This document shows positions 36,446 to 45,518 of a DNA stretch of 64,000 bases, piece after piece. Both the position numbers and the translations under genes were made by a program. Origin of the DNA: Streptomyces caelestis (GTDB taxonomy: Bacteria; Actinomycetota; Actinomycetes; Streptomycetales; Streptomycetaceae). The notes under the pieces are model-generated. The model ran no database searches, was not told where the DNA came from, and saw nothing but the letters and a program-made list of their open reading frames with translations. The DNA lies in contig NZ_LGCN01000192.1 in the NCBI RefSeq assembly GCF_001279005.1, forward strand, positions 1-64,000, in the 5' to 3' direction. Each line of letters starts with the position of its first letter. Positions within the stretch are counted from its first letter, which is position 1.

Positions 36446-39400
36446 TCACGCCGGTCCCAGCAGGGCGTCGGCCTCCTCCGGGGAGAGGCCGACGCCCTCG
36501 GCGTACGCGCTCTCGTACGCCGCGCCGCCGAGTGCCGCCCGGATCCGCGCCTCGGCCCGTGCGCGCGCCTCGCGTTCCACGCGCCCCGCGTGGTGTCCGG
36601 GCGGCAGCCAGGAGTCCGCGGCGCCCAGGCAGCGGGCCGCGTCCCGGGCGTGCCGCCCGCCGTCGATCCCGGCGAGGGCGACGGCGCCCAGGGTGACGTA
36701 CTCCGAGCGCATGTGGGGCGCCATGGCGGCGGACAGCGGATCGCCCGCCTGCCGGATCGCCTCGCGGAGGACGACCAGGGCCTGCTCGTCGTTGCCGTCG
36801 GCCACCTCCAGCCAGCCCTCGGCGCCGAGGATGAACGCGTCGAAGACGACGTAGTGCGCGAGGCGGAACTCCTCGCGCAGGGCCCGCAGGTGCTCCCGGG
36901 CCTCCGCCGTGCGCCCGGTGGTGCAGAGCCAGCCGGTCAGGAAGAGCCGGGCGGCGGGCAGGGCCTCGGTGTGCCGGCCCCTCGTGTCGTCGATGACCTC
37001 GCGCAGCAGCCGCTCGCCGCGCTCCGCCTCACCCGCCTCCAGCAGCGCGCCGCCCAGCCGGGCGGTGAGCACGGCCGTGTGGGCGCGGGCGCCGAGGCGG
37101 TCGGCGTGCTCGATGGCCGCCTCGTAGTCGGCGGCGGCGTCCCGGTACGCGCCGGCGCGTTCGCGGGCCTCGCCGCGCGCGGAGAGGGCCTCGGCGACGC
37201 CCCAGGTGTCGCCGAGGCGGCGGTGGATCTCCAGCGCCTCGTCGGCGTCGCGGCGGGCGTCGCCGGCCCAGTCGCTGCGGTTGGCCAGGAAGTTGGCGCG
37301 CAGCTGGAGGTTGCAGGCCAGCTCCCACTCGAATCCCGGGTGCTCCCGGCAGGTGCGGATCGCCGCGTCGACCACATGGCGCAGCCGCTCCATGTCACCG
37401 GTCAGCATCACGGCGAACACCCAGAGCAGACCGGGCGGCCGGCAGACCTGCGGCATGCCCGGCTCGTACGTCGCGCCGACGAGGCGCAGCTTGTGCTGCG
37501 CCTGCGGGGTCTGCCAGTCGTCCAGCTCGGTGTCCATGTGGGCCAGATGGGCCAGGTGCACCCCGCGCCGGGCCTCGGCGAGGACCTCGCCGGTCATCGG
37601 GGGCGGGGCGTCGGTGCAGCGCTGCCACAGCGGGGCGGCGGGCCGTACCGGTTCGGTGAACGGGTCGGGGGCGAGGGCCATGACCTCGGCGCACCAGTTG
37701 CGGGCCTCGATGCGCAGGTCGCGCATCTGCCAGTACCAGGTGAGCGACAGGGTGATGCAGAGCGCCTCGTGCTCGTCGCGCAGGGCGAGGGCGTGGCGCA
37801 GGGCCGTGCGCACGTTCTCGTACTCCCGCTCCAGCAGTGCGATGGCGGCCGGCTGGTGCGGACCGCGCAGCATCGGCTCGGTGGTGCGGGCGACCTCACG
37901 GAAGTACGTCAGGTGCGCCCGCTCCGCCTCGGGCCGCCGGCCGGACTCGTCGAGGCGTTCGCCGGCGTACTCGGCGACGGTCTCCAGGAGCCGGTAGCGC
38001 ATCTCGCCGTCGCCCGAAGGGGCGGCCACCACGAGGGACTTGTCGACGAGGGAGCCGAGCGCGTCGAGCGCGGCCGGTCCGCAGACGGCCTCGGCGGCGG
38101 CGAGGTCGCAGCCGCCCGCGAAGACCGACAGCCGGCCCAGTACGTCGCGTTCGTCCGCGTCGAGCAGGTCCCAGGACCAGTCGACGACGGCCCGCAGGGT
38201 CTGCTGTCGGGGCAGGACGGTGCGGCTGCCGGAGGTGAGCAGCCGGAAGCGGTCGTCGAGCCGGTCGGCGATCTGGCGCGGGGTGAGCATCCGCAGCCGG
38301 GCGGCGGCGAGTTCGATGGCCAGCGGCAGACCGTCGAGGCGGCGGCAGATCTCCGCGCAGGCCGCCGCGGTGTCGTCGTCGGCGTCGGTGCGGAAGCCGG
38401 AGCGGGCGGCGGCCCCCCGCTCGGCGAGCAGGCGCAGCGCGACCGGCTCGGGCAGCGGCTCCACCGGGCGCAGCAACTCACCGCGCACACCGAGCGGTTC
38501 GCGGCTGGTGGCGAGGACGGTGAGTCGGGGACAGCGCTCCAGCAGCGCCTCCACGAGGCGGGCGGCGGCCAGGGCGACGTGCTCGCAGTTGTCCAGGATC
38601 AGCAGCATGCGGCGCGGGCCGCAGTGTTCGGCGAGACGCTCCACGGGGTCGTCGTGGCGGTCGGTGACGGCCCGCATGCTCTCGGCGCCGGCGCCGTAGA
38701 GCACGGTCTCGCGGGCGCCGACGGCGGTGAGGACGGCCTCGGGGACGGCGTCGGGGTCGTCGACCGGGGCGAGTTCGGCGAGCCACACGCCGTCGGGGAC
38801 GCGCTGCCGCACGGTCTCGGCGGCCTCCTGCGACAGCCGGGTCTTGCCGGCCCCGCCCGGCCCGAGCAGGGTGACCAGCCGGGCGGCGGCGAGGTCGGCG
38901 CGGATGGTCTCGATGTCGGCCTCCCGGCCGACGAACGAGGTCAGCCGGGCCCGCAGGTTGCCGGGCGGCGCGCTCCCTGGGGCCCGGGACGCGGGCGCCG
39001 GCCCGGGTTTCAGCAACTCGGCGTGCAGCGCGCGCAGTTCGGCGCCGGGGTCGGAGCCGAGGCGGTCCGCGAGCAGGCGCCGTACGTCCTCGTAGGCGGC
39101 CAGGGCCTCGGCGGTACGGCCCGTGTCGCGCAGGGCGCGCAGCCGCAGCGCCTGGAGGGGTTCGTCGAGGGGGTGGCCGTCGCACAGCGCGGTCAGCTCG
39201 GGCAGGGACTGCTCGGCCTCGCCGAGGGCGAGGGCGGCGGTGTGCCGGGCGCGCAGCACGTCCAGGTGCCGGGCCCGGAGGCGGGCCGCGTCGGCGGTGC
39301 GGTCGGGCAGGCCGGTGAGGGCGGGACCGTGCCACAGGGCGAGGGCGTCGTCGAGGACGACGGCCGCCTTCGCCGGGTCGCCGTCGGCCAGGGCGCGCAG

Positions 39401-39733
39401 GCCGTCGCCGGCCAGCCGCTCGAAACGGTGCAGGTCGATGTCGTCGGGCGCGGCGGTCAGCCGGTAGCCGCCGTCGACGGAGGCGATCTGGTCCGCGCCG
39501 AGCGTCCGGCGCAGCCGCCCCACCAGCGCCTGGAGCGCCCCGGTGGCGTCGGCCGGCGGATCGGCGTCCCCCCAGACCTCGTCGACCAGCAGGCCCACGG
39601 GCACGGTGCGCCCGGTCCGCAGGGCGAGCACGGTCAGCAGGGCGCGCAGCCGCGCCCCGCCGACGGGGACGACGGTGCCGTCGGGACGGAGTGCCTGGGT
39701 GGTGCCGAGGATGCGGTAGCGCACGGGATGCAT
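36446..39733 (-). CDS. AfsR/SARP-type regulator with BTAD, NB-ARC ATPase and TPR-like region
   Basis: This 1095-residue multidomain activator has an OmpR-like DNA-binding wing (residues 1-95, ARLRALLTVLALRTGRTVPV) and a bacterial transcriptional activation domain to about residue 250. An NB-ARC/AAA ATPase follows with P-loop LLGPGGAGKTRLSQEAA near 285-300 and LLILDNCEHVA. The long C-terminal helical repeat region resembles TPRs (MALARRGE..ERAGAYRDAAADYEAAIEHA). Related proteins (AfsR and larger SARPs) activate secondary-metabolism genes. No biosynthetic cluster is in the window, so the target is elsewhere. Convergent with the drrAB-like pair. Confidence 0.92.
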   Translation of the reverse strand: MHPVRYRILGTTQALRPDGTVVPVGGARLRALLTVLALRTGRTVPVGLLVDEVWGDADPPADATGALQALVGRLRRTLGADQIASVDGGYRLTAAPDDIDLHRFERLAGDGLRALADGDPAKAAVVLDDALALWHGPALTGLPDRTADAARLRARHLDVLRARHTAALALGEAEQSLPELTALCDGHPLDEPLQALRLRALRDTGRTAEALAAYEDVRRLLADRLGSDPGAELRALHAELLKPGPAPASRAPGSAPPGNLRARLTSFVGREADIETIRADLAAARLVTLLGPGGAGKTRLSQEAAETVRQRVPDGVWLAELAPVDDPDAVPEAVLTAVGARETVLYGAGAESMRAVTDRHDDPVERLAEHCGPRRMLLILDNCEHVALAAARLVEALLERCPRLTVLATSREPLGVRGELLRPVEPLPEPVALRLLAERGAAARSGFRTDADDDTAAACAEICRRLDGLPLAIELAAARLRMLTPRQIADRLDDRFRLLTSGSRTVLPRQQTLRAVVDWSWDLLDADERDVLGRLSVFAGGCDLAAAEAVCGPAALDALGSLVDKSLVVAAPSGDGEMRYRLLETVAEYAGERLDESGRRPEAERAHLTYFREVARTTEPMLRGPHQPAAIALLEREYENVRTALRHALALRDEHEALCITLSLTWYWQMRDLRIEARNWCAEVMALAPDPFTEPVRPAAPLWQRCTDAPPPMTGEVLAEARRGVHLAHLAHMDTELDDWQTPQAQHKLRLVGATYEPGMPQVCRPPGLLWVFAVMLTGDMERLRHVVDAAIRTCREHPGFEWELACNLQLRANFLANRSDWAGDARRDADEALEIHRRLGDTWGVAEALSARGEARERAGAYRDAAADYEAAIEHADRLGARAHTAVLTARLGGALLEAGEAERGERLLREVIDDTRGRHTEALPAARLFLTGWLCTTGRTAEAREHLRALREEFRLAHYVVFDAFILGAEGWLEVADGNDEQALVVLREAIRQAGDPLSAAMAPHMRSEYVTLGAVALAGIDGGRHARDAARCLGAADSWLPPGHHAGRVEREARARAEARIRAALGGAAYESAYAEGVGLSPEEADALLGPA

Positions 39734-39884
39734 TGTCTCCGGTGGGGGTGGCGGGGGTCACGGGGCCCGGTCGGCGTGGTCGTCCCCACCCTGCGCGGAA
39801 CCGGCCGCCGGCGCGAGACGTTTTCACCGTGCGCCCGGTACCGTCGGGCGGTCCCCGTGTGTGTCCGACCGTCCGAGGAGCCCC

Positions 39885-40685
39885 ATGACCACCGCCGCCA
39901 CCCGTCACAGCGACCGGAGGATCAGTCCGGTCTTCCTGGGCATCCTGGCCGTGACGGCGGTCACCGGGTGGGCCACCTGGACCGGGTTCGCGGAGCAGCC
40001 CGGGGTCGCCGTGTTCCTGTTCGTGACGGCCGCCTGGATCGTCTCCCTGTGCCTGCACGAGTACGCGCATGCCCGTACCGCTCTGCACAGCGGCGACACA
40101 TCGGTCGGCGCGAAGGGCTACCTCACCCTGAATCCGATGAAGTACACCCACGCCCTGCTGAGCATCGTGCTCCCGGTCGTCTTCGTGATCATGGGCGGGA
40201 TCGGTCTGCCGGGCGGCGCCGTGTTCATCGAGCGCGGGCGGATCCGGGGGCGCTGGCGGCACAGCCTGATCTCGGCGGCGGGCCCGCTGACGAACGTGCT
40301 GTTCGCCGTCGTGTGCACGGCGCCGTTCTGGCTGGACGCGCTGGACGGCGTACCGGCCGGCTTCCGGTTCGCGCTGGCGTTCCTGGCGCTGCTCCAGGTG
40401 ACGGCCGCGATCCTGAACTTCCTGCCGGTGCCGGGCCTCGACGGCTACGGCGTGATCGAGCCCTGGCTGTCGTACGGCGTGAGGCGGCAGGTGGAGCCGT
40501 TCGCCCCGTTCGGTCTGCTGTTCGTGTTCGCGCTGCTGTGGGTGCCGTCGGTGAACGGCGCGTTCTTCGGCGTGGTCGACTCCCTGCTCGAAGCGCTGGG
40601 CATCGACGAGTTCGACACGTACTGCGGTTACGAGCTGTTCCGCTTCTGGCGGGAGCCGAGCGGGTACTGCGCGGTCAGCCCGTGA
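39885..40685 (+). CDS. Site-2 protease family (M50) membrane metallopeptidase
   Basis: This 266-residue integral membrane protein has the zinc-binding HEYAH at residues 58-62 within a membrane helix and LPVPGLDGYG with the third ligand D186. This is the core of the site-2/rhomboid-independent intramembrane proteases. About five or six spans. GAGGAG precedes the ATG at 39885. It lacks PDZ and CBS domains, so it belongs to the minimal group III-like type. Its substrate, perhaps an anti-sigma factor, is unknown. It overlaps the convergent small gene by 11 bases. Confidence 0.88.
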   Translation: MTTAATRHSDRRISPVFLGILAVTAVTGWATWTGFAEQPGVAVFLFVTAAWIVSLCLHEYAHARTALHSGDTSVGAKGYLTLNPMKYTHALLSIVLPVVFVIMGGIGLPGGAVFIERGRIRGRWRHSLISAAGPLTNVLFAVVCTAPFWLDALDGVPAGFRFALAFLALLQVTAAILNFLPVPGLDGYGVIEPWLSYGVRRQVEPFAPFGLLFVFALLWVPSVNGAFFGVVDSLLEALGIDEFDTYCGYELFRFWREPSGYCAVSP

Positions 40686-40869
40686 CCGGACCGCCGTCCC
40701 GCCTCGCCGCCCGCCCGCGCCGCAGGTAGTACCAGGTCATGTTGGACGACAGCCCCGCCAGCAGCACCCAGACGACGCCGATGAGCACGCTGCCCCGGAC
40801 GAAGGAGACGACGGCCGCGGCGACGGCGAGGAGGCAGACGGCGAGGGCGTAGAGGGAGAGGCGGGGCAT
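40675..40869 (-). CDS. Small two-helix membrane protein, 64 residues
   Basis: Starting at the ATG at 40869 with GGAG upstream, it encodes MPRLSLYALAVCLLAVAAAV, a second hydrophobic span VLIGVVWVLLAGLSSNMTWY and a basic tail (RRGRAARRD). I do not recognise a family. It could be read from a promoter facing away from npdG. Third-position GC and the ribosome site support it. An earlier in-frame ATG at 40920 would overlap the upstream promoter and is less likely. Confidence 0.65.
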   Translation of the reverse strand: MPRLSLYALAVCLLAVAAAVVSFVRGSVLIGVVWVLLAGLSSNMTWYYLRRGRAARRDGGPVTG

Positions 40870-40924
40870 GGTCGAAGGCTCCTGTCGGGGGACACTGCTG
40901 AGGCTTCCAGTGTCCCCCATCGCC

Positions 40925-41638
40925 TCATACGTCCGTGACGCGGAGCCCGGCGTGCGCCTTGTAGCGGCGGTTGACGGAGATCAGGTTGGCGACCAGCGAC
41001 TCCACCTGGTGGGCGTTGCGCAGCCGCCCGGCGAAGACGCCCCGCATGCCGGGGATGCGCCCGGCCAGCGCCTGCACGGTCTCGACGTCGGCGCGGACCT
41101 CGCCGAGCACCATCACATCGGTGTCGATCTCGTCGATCTCCGGGTCCTGGAGCAGTACGGCCGACAGGTGGTGGAAGGCGGCAGTGACCCGGGATTCCGG
41201 GAGCAGCGCGGCGGCCTGCTGGGCGGCGCTGCCCTCCTCGGGCTTCAGCGCGTAGGCGCCCTGCTTGTCGAAGCCGAGCGGGTTGACGCAGTCCACGACG
41301 AGCTTGCCGGCCAGCTCCTCGCGGAGGGACGCGAGCGTGTCGCCGTGGCCGTCCCAGGGCACGGCGACGATCACGATGTCGCTGCGGCGGGCGGTCTCGG
41401 CGTTGTCGGCGCCCTCGACGCCGTGCCCGAGCTCCTCGGCGGCGGCCCGCGCCCGCTCGGCGGCCCGGGAGCCGATGATCACCTTCTGGCCGGCCTTGGC
41501 GAGCCGGTACGCGAGGCCCTTGCCCTGGGGACCGGTGCCGCCGAGCACGCCGACGACGAGCCCGGAGACGTCGGGCAGGTCCCAGGGGTCCTTGGCGGGG
41601 GCCTTCGCGGGCTGCTGTGCGCTGTCACTGGAGGTCAT
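40925..41638 (-). CDS. npdG: NADPH-dependent F420 reductase
   Basis: This 237-residue enzyme transfers hydride between NADPH and coenzyme F420, supplying F420H2 to biosynthetic and detoxifying reductases. It has a Rossmann motif GGTGPQGKG at 33-41, the NADP-phosphate-binding IIGSRAAERA, and the family segments VPWDGHGDTL, DCVNPLGFDKQGAY and AFHHLSAVLLQD. ATG 41638. It stands alone. F420 use is typical of actinobacteria and fits the PPOX remnant nearby only loosely. Confidence 0.93.
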   Translation of the reverse strand: MTSSDSAQQPAKAPAKDPWDLPDVSGLVVGVLGGTGPQGKGLAYRLAKAGQKVIIGSRAAERARAAAEELGHGVEGADNAETARRSDIVIVAVPWDGHGDTLASLREELAGKLVVDCVNPLGFDKQGAYALKPEEGSAAQQAAALLPESRVTAAFHHLSAVLLQDPEIDEIDTDVMVLGEVRADVETVQALAGRIPGMRGVFAGRLRNAHQVESLVANLISVNRRYKAHAGLRVTDV

Positions 41639-41778
41639 GGACCGACCTTACGTCCGTGACGGGACCGCGTCCGGCGGGCGTGAGCCCGGTCACGCGCCTG
41701 CGGCCCGTGTCCCCGGTTCGGGCGAACCCGGGTCGAACACCGGGACGCGGGGGCGCGGTCGGGGAAGGATGCGGCCGT

Positions 41779-42396
41779 ATGGACGCCGTACGGGTCGCGC
41801 TGCTGCGGGACGTGCTCGCCGGGACGGAATGGCTGGGCGCCACCCGGCACTTCGCGGGGACGCTGCGCGGGTCGGTGGTCTCGCACGGGGGCGGGCTGCT
41901 GCTCGTGGGCACACCGCGGTACGAGCCCTGGCACCTGGCGGCGCACCTGGTGGACGAGGCCGCCTGGTCGGGCACTCCGGAGCTGGCCCCCACCCTCGTA
42001 CGGCACGGCGCGCGCCCCTCGGATCCCGCGCACCTGGCGGTGGGCCTGGGGCGTCTGGAGGCGGCGCGGCGGGGTGAGACGCTCCTGGTGGTGGCGCCGC
42101 CCGGGGAGACGGCCGGGGAGGCGGCCGCCCCGCTCCTGGAGCGGGTGTGCGGCGCCCGCCGGGCCGGGGCGACGGTGCTGTCCCTGGGCCCCGGTGAGGG
42201 CGAGCTCCCCGCGATGGCCCACGAGGCGCTGCCCGTGCCCGACGGCTCCGAGCTGGACCTGGACACCGTGCAGCACCTGGTCAGCGCGGCGGCCGGCGAG
42301 AACGTCCTGCCGGCCCGCCGGGGCCCCCGCCGCTTCCGGGACCGCCTGTCACGGCTGGCCGACCTGCTGACCGCACCGCCGCCGACGCGCTGGTAG
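41779..42396 (+). CDS. Uncharacterised actinobacterial protein, 205 residues
   Basis: I do not recognise the family. The protein has no signal peptide. It contains a beta-rich start (HFAGTLRGSVVSHGGGLLLV), EPWHLAAHLVDEAAW, a Rossmann-like stretch ETLLVVAPPGETAGEAAAPL followed by VLSLGPGEGELPAMAHEALP, and an Arg-rich C-terminus. The pattern of a central beta-alpha unit suggests a sugar-isomerase- or dehydratase-like fold, but this is weak. ATG 41779 follows GGGGAAGG. Composition and length support a real gene. Confidence 0.72.
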   Translation: MDAVRVALLRDVLAGTEWLGATRHFAGTLRGSVVSHGGGLLLVGTPRYEPWHLAAHLVDEAAWSGTPELAPTLVRHGARPSDPAHLAVGLGRLEAARRGETLLVVAPPGETAGEAAAPLLERVCGARRAGATVLSLGPGEGELPAMAHEALPVPDGSELDLDTVQHLVSAAAGENVLPARRGPRRFRDRLSRLADLLTAPPPTRW

Positions 42397-42410
42397 CCGC
42401 CCCGGCGCGG

Positions 42411-42641
42411 TCAGCCGTCCTCCCGGCCGCCCGCGGGGGCGTCGTGCCACTTGGGGTCGTTCTCCCACTGGAGGTCGCGCTCACGGGCCGTCTCCATGGC
42501 GTGCTCGGCCTCGGTACGGCTCGCGTACGGGCCGAAGCGGTCCTTGGCCGGGCAGTCGGGGCCCTCCTCGACCTTCTTGTGCTGCAGGCAGTAGTACCAC
42601 TCGCCCGGCTTTCCGGCCGTCCGCTTCTTGAACAGGGGCAT
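42411..42641 (-). CDS. Small conserved-looking protein, 76 residues
   Basis: The product starts MPLFKKRTAGKPGEWYYCLQ and contains HKKVEEGPDCPAKDRFGPYA and SRTEAEHAMETARERDLQWE. The pattern (WYYCLQH..VEEGP.C....R.GPY.S..EA..A) resembles SPOR-like small proteins seen next to map in Streptomyces; two cysteines could bind metal. AGGAGAGGG precedes the ATG at 42641. It is divergent from map across 67 bases. Function unknown. Confidence 0.8.
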   Translation of the reverse strand: MPLFKKRTAGKPGEWYYCLQHKKVEEGPDCPAKDRFGPYASRTEAEHAMETARERDLQWENDPKWHDAPAGGREDG

Positions 42642-42708
42642 GACCCTCTCCTCTCACCGTCCCACCAGGAAGATGGTCCCCCGTCGCCGCTGAATTAGAC
42701 TCGCCGGC

Positions 42709-43566
42709 ATGTCTGGCCAGTCGCTGCTCGTCCCTGGGGAGCTGTCCCCCACCCGTTCCGTGCCCGGGAACATCCGTCGTCCCGAGTACGTCGGCAAGCC
42801 CGCCCCCACGCCGTACACCGGTCCGGAGGTGCAGACGCCCGAGACGGTCGAGGCGATGCGGACCGCCGGCCGGATCGCCGCGCGGGCGATGGCGGAGGCC
42901 GCGAAGCTGATCGCGCCCGGCGTCACGACGGACGAACTGGACCGCGTAGCGCACGAGTACATGTGCGACCACGGCGCCTATCCCTCCACGCTCGGCTACC
43001 GCGGCTTCCCCAAGTCGCTGTGCACGTCGGTCAACGAGGTCATCTGCCACGGCATCCCGGACTCGACGGTGCTGCGCGACGGCGACATCGTCAACCTGGA
43101 CGTGACGGCGTACATCGGCGGGGTGCACGGCGACAACAACGCCACGTACCTGGTCGGGGAGGTGGACGAGGAGAGCCGCCTGCTGGTGGAGCGCACCCGG
43201 GAGTCCCTCGCCCGCGCCATCAAGGCGGTCAGGCCGGGCCGGCAGATCAACATCATCGGCCGGGTGATCGAGTCGTACGCCAAGCGCTTCGGCTACGGCG
43301 TGGTCCGCGACTTCACCGGCCACGGCATCAACTCGTCCTTCCACTCGGGCCTGATCGTCCCGCACTACGACAGTCCGCACGCGACGACGGTGATGCAGCC
43401 GGGGATGACCTTCACCATCGAGCCGATGCTGACGCTGGGGACCCACGAGTACGACATGTGGGACGACGGCTGGACGGTCGTCACGAAGGACCGCAGGCGC
43501 ACGGCCCAGTTCGAGCACACCCTGGTCGTGACGGACACCGGCGCGGACATCCTGACGCTGCCGTAA
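42709..43566 (+). CDS. map: Type I methionine aminopeptidase
   Basis: This 285-residue cytosolic enzyme removes initiator methionine from nascent proteins. All five metal ligands are visible: D131 and D142 ([16 protein letters not shown]), H205 ([13 protein letters not shown]), E238 (FTIEPML) and E269 (QFEHTLVV). The N-terminal 40 residues ([20 protein letters not shown]) form the SH3-binding-like extension seen in actinobacterial MetAP1c. Streptomyces usually has more than one map. A terminator follows the gene. Confidence 0.96.
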   Translation: MSGQSLLVPGELSPTRSVPGNIRRPEYVGKPAPTPYTGPEVQTPETVEAMRTAGRIAARAMAEAAKLIAPGVTTDELDRVAHEYMCDHGAYPSTLGYRGFPKSLCTSVNEVICHGIPDSTVLRDGDIVNLDVTAYIGGVHGDNNATYLVGEVDEESRLLVERTRESLARAIKAVRPGRQINIIGRVIESYAKRFGYGVVRDFTGHGINSSFHSGLIVPHYDSPHATTVMQPGMTFTIEPMLTLGTHEYDMWDDGWTVVTKDRRRTAQFEHTLVVTDTGADILTLP

Positions 43567-43583
43567 CGCTTCCTCGTCGTCCT

Positions 43584-43609
43584 GGCCCGCCCTCTTCGGA
43601 GGGCGGGCC
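43584..43609 (+). terminator. Terminator behind map
   Basis: Perfect 11-base arms GGCCCGCCCTC/GAGGGCGGGCC have a UUCG tetraloop and are followed by TTTCC. It begins 18 bases after the map stop. Confidence 0.92.
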
Positions 43610-43698
43610 TTTCCCTGCCGCGGCGAAGCGGGAAGTCGCCGACACCCCGTCGGCACACCATTGACTCGGGCAGGCCTCACCACAAAAGATCCGGACTC

Positions 43699-44346
43699 AT
43701 GGACTCCTTCTCGGCCCTCATACGCACCGCCTCCCACGAGCAGCACGTGGAGGCGGAGACGTCGACGTTCATGAGCGATCTGCTGGGCGGCCGACTGGGC
43801 GTGGACGCGTACGCGCGCTACACCGAGCAGCTGTGGTTCGTGTACGAGGCCCTGGAGTCCGGCGCGCGGGGCCTGACGTCGGACCCGGTGGCGGGCCCGT
43901 TCGTCCGGCCGGAACTGTTCCGGCTGCCCTCCCTGGAACGCGACCTGGCCCACCTGCGCGGCCCCGGCTGGCGCGCCGGCCTGACCGCCCTCCCCGCCAC
44001 CCGGGCCTACGCGGCCCGCGTCGCCGAGTGCGCCCGCACCTGGCCGTCCGGCTACGTCGCCCACCACTACACCCGCTACCTGGGCGACCTCTCCGGCGGC
44101 CAGATCATCCGCGGCAGGGCGGAGCGGACGTGGGGATTCGCGCGGAAGGGCGACGGGGTCCGCTTCTACGTCTTCGAGGGCATCCCCAACCCGGCGGCGT
44201 TCAAGCGGGGTTACCGCGAACTGCTGGACGCGGTCCCGGTGGACGACCTGGAGAGGCAGCGCGTCGTGGCGGAGTGCAAGCGGGCGTTCACCCTGAACAC
44301 GGACGTCTTCCGGGCGCTGGGCGAGGAGTTCCCCCTGTCGGCGTGA
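43699..44346 (+). CDS. Heme oxygenase (biliverdin-producing)
   Basis: This 215-residue enzyme opens heme to biliverdin, CO and iron. The proximal heme ligand is H16 in EQHVEAETSTFM, matching HTQAENAEFM of canonical enzymes. Further family segments are YVAHHYTRYLGDLSGGQIIRG, with the distal-helix glycines, and FYVFEGIPNPAAFKRGYREL. ATG 43699 follows the map terminator, so it has its own promoter. TTGACTCGGGCAGGCCTCACC upstream weakly resembles an iron box. It could supply iron together with the efe operon 1.2 kb downstream. Confidence 0.94.
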   Translation: MDSFSALIRTASHEQHVEAETSTFMSDLLGGRLGVDAYARYTEQLWFVYEALESGARGLTSDPVAGPFVRPELFRLPSLERDLAHLRGPGWRAGLTALPATRAYAARVAECARTWPSGYVAHHYTRYLGDLSGGQIIRGRAERTWGFARKGDGVRFYVFEGIPNPAAFKRGYRELLDAVPVDDLERQRVVAECKRAFTLNTDVFRALGEEFPLSA

Positions 44347-44498
44347 CCCTGTCGCCGGAACGGCCCGGTCACCGTCCGGAGGGAGCCGGCCCGCGGGGTT
44401 CGACGCGCTCCTCCACCGCACCGCCTCCACCGGTTCCCTTCCTCGGTACGCCGGACCGACTCCGTCGTCCGCGCGGTGCGCGGCTGGGCCGACGGCCG

Positions 44499-45143
44499 TC
44501 AGCGTTCCAGGTAGACGCGGCCGCCGATCTCCGTCCAGCCCTCGGGCTGGGGGGCGGTGAGGATCTGGGAGCCCGTGCCCTGGGTGATGTTGAGGGCGCG
44601 ACCCAGCCGGTCGGTGAGCAGGAGGGCCGCGGCGCCCGTCGCCTCGTCCTCGTCGACGCCGTCGTCGCGGCCGGGGAAGGCGCGGGCCCGGATCCGGCCC
44701 GCCGACTCGTCCAGCCAGGCCCAGGCGTAGATCCACTCCCCCTTGGGCGGCACGGGCAGCTCGTCGACCTCGGCGACGGTGGCGTACTGGCGCAGGGTGC
44801 GCGGCGGCGCCCACTCCGCCCGCGCCTCGATCCAGCAGAACTCCCCGTCCTGCCGGGCACCCACCACCCCGGCCGGCACGACCAGTTCGGGCACGTCGAG
44901 CAGCCAGCCCGCACCGACGCAGGGGTGACCGGCGAAGGGCAGGTGCAGGGTGGGGGTGTAGATGTCGATCACCCCACGCTCGGGGTCGTCGACGAACACG
45001 GTCTCACTGAACCCGAGCTTCGCGGCGAACGCCTGCCGGTCCTCCCGCTCGGGCATCACCGAGCCCTCGCGCACGACACCGAGTTCATTGCCGTACCCGC
45101 CGCGAGGTCCGCAGAAGACGCGCAGCACGTCGTAGTCAGTCAC
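44499..45143 (-). CDS. PhzF-family (phenazine-biosynthesis-like) isomerase
   Basis: This 214-residue protein has the diaminopimelate-epimerase-like PhzF fold: VFCGPRGGYGNELGVV near the N-terminus with the active-site Glu following GN, LGFSETVFV, and LPFAGHPCVGAGWLL. It is shorter than the usual 260-300 residues, mainly in the second lobe. GTG 45143 is the plausible start because the domain begins at once, though no strong ribosome site is seen. There are no phenazine genes nearby, so the substrate is unknown. Confidence 0.85.
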   Translation of the reverse strand: MTDYDVLRVFCGPRGGYGNELGVVREGSVMPEREDRQAFAAKLGFSETVFVDDPERGVIDIYTPTLHLPFAGHPCVGAGWLLDVPELVVPAGVVGARQDGEFCWIEARAEWAPPRTLRQYATVAEVDELPVPPKGEWIYAWAWLDESAGRIRARAFPGRDDGVDEDEATGAAALLLTDRLGRALNITQGTGSQILTAPQPEGWTEIGGRVYLER

Positions 45144-45440
45144 GGAGGCATTCAAGCACCGCGCGCGAGCGGCGAGGCCGCCCCAGGCGACAGGGCCGCC
45201 GCGGAGGTCTTCGGGCGGCGGCTGCCGCCGGAGGCGCACGAGCAGCCGCCGGGATGTCCCCGCACCCCGGCCGGGACGGTCCCGGTGCTTCCGGCGCGGG
45301 ACGGATTGACCTCCACTTGACCCGGTCCAATCTTCCTTTGACCCGGTCATGGCAGCCCTTTTAAGCCACCGTAACCAGACCGTTCCCCTGCCTCGCCATG
45401 AGAGCTGGATCACCGGAGTGCACAGGTGCCACTTAGGAAA
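45144..45440. other. Gap between the PhzF gene and efeO with a TTGACC repeat array
   Basis: No gene is recognised. TTGACC occurs at 45306, 45317 and 45338, the last two as the identical 11-mer TTGACCCGGTC. Spacings of 11 and 21 bases put all copies on one DNA face. Confidence 0.55.
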
Positions 45441-45452
45441 TCCTTAGGTAGG

Positions 45453-45471
45453 TTAGGTCAGCCTCACCTTC
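45453..45471 (+). promoter_or_regulatory. Iron box (DmdR/IdeR-type operator) of the efe operon
   Basis: TTAGGTCAGCCTCACCTTC agrees at 15 of 19 positions with the Streptomyces iron-box consensus TTAGGTTAGGCTCACCTAA as I recall it. It is preceded by TTAGGTAGG, which may be a second half-site. It lies 48 bases upstream of efeO. Repression by iron-loaded DmdR is inferred. Confidence 0.85.
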
Positions 45472-45518
45472 CTTCGTGGGGTTGATCGCGCATCATTTCA
45501 GCCACCCGGGAGCCCTCC

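Noticed and set aside
36446..39733. Marker of a local antibiotic cluster
   Set aside because: An AfsR-like regulator next to a drrAB-type exporter is suggestive, but no biosynthetic enzymes are encoded around it.
36590..40729. 1379-codon plus-strand open frame
   Set aside because: It is opposite the AfsR-like regulator and out of frame with the M50 gene; no motif, biased composition.
42481..44814. 777-codon minus-strand open frame
   Set aside because: It lies antisense to map and the heme oxygenase, both of which have full catalytic motifs.
44499..45143. Part of a phenazine gene cluster
   Set aside because: Only a PhzF-like isomerase is present; no phzABDEG or other biosynthetic gene is in the window.
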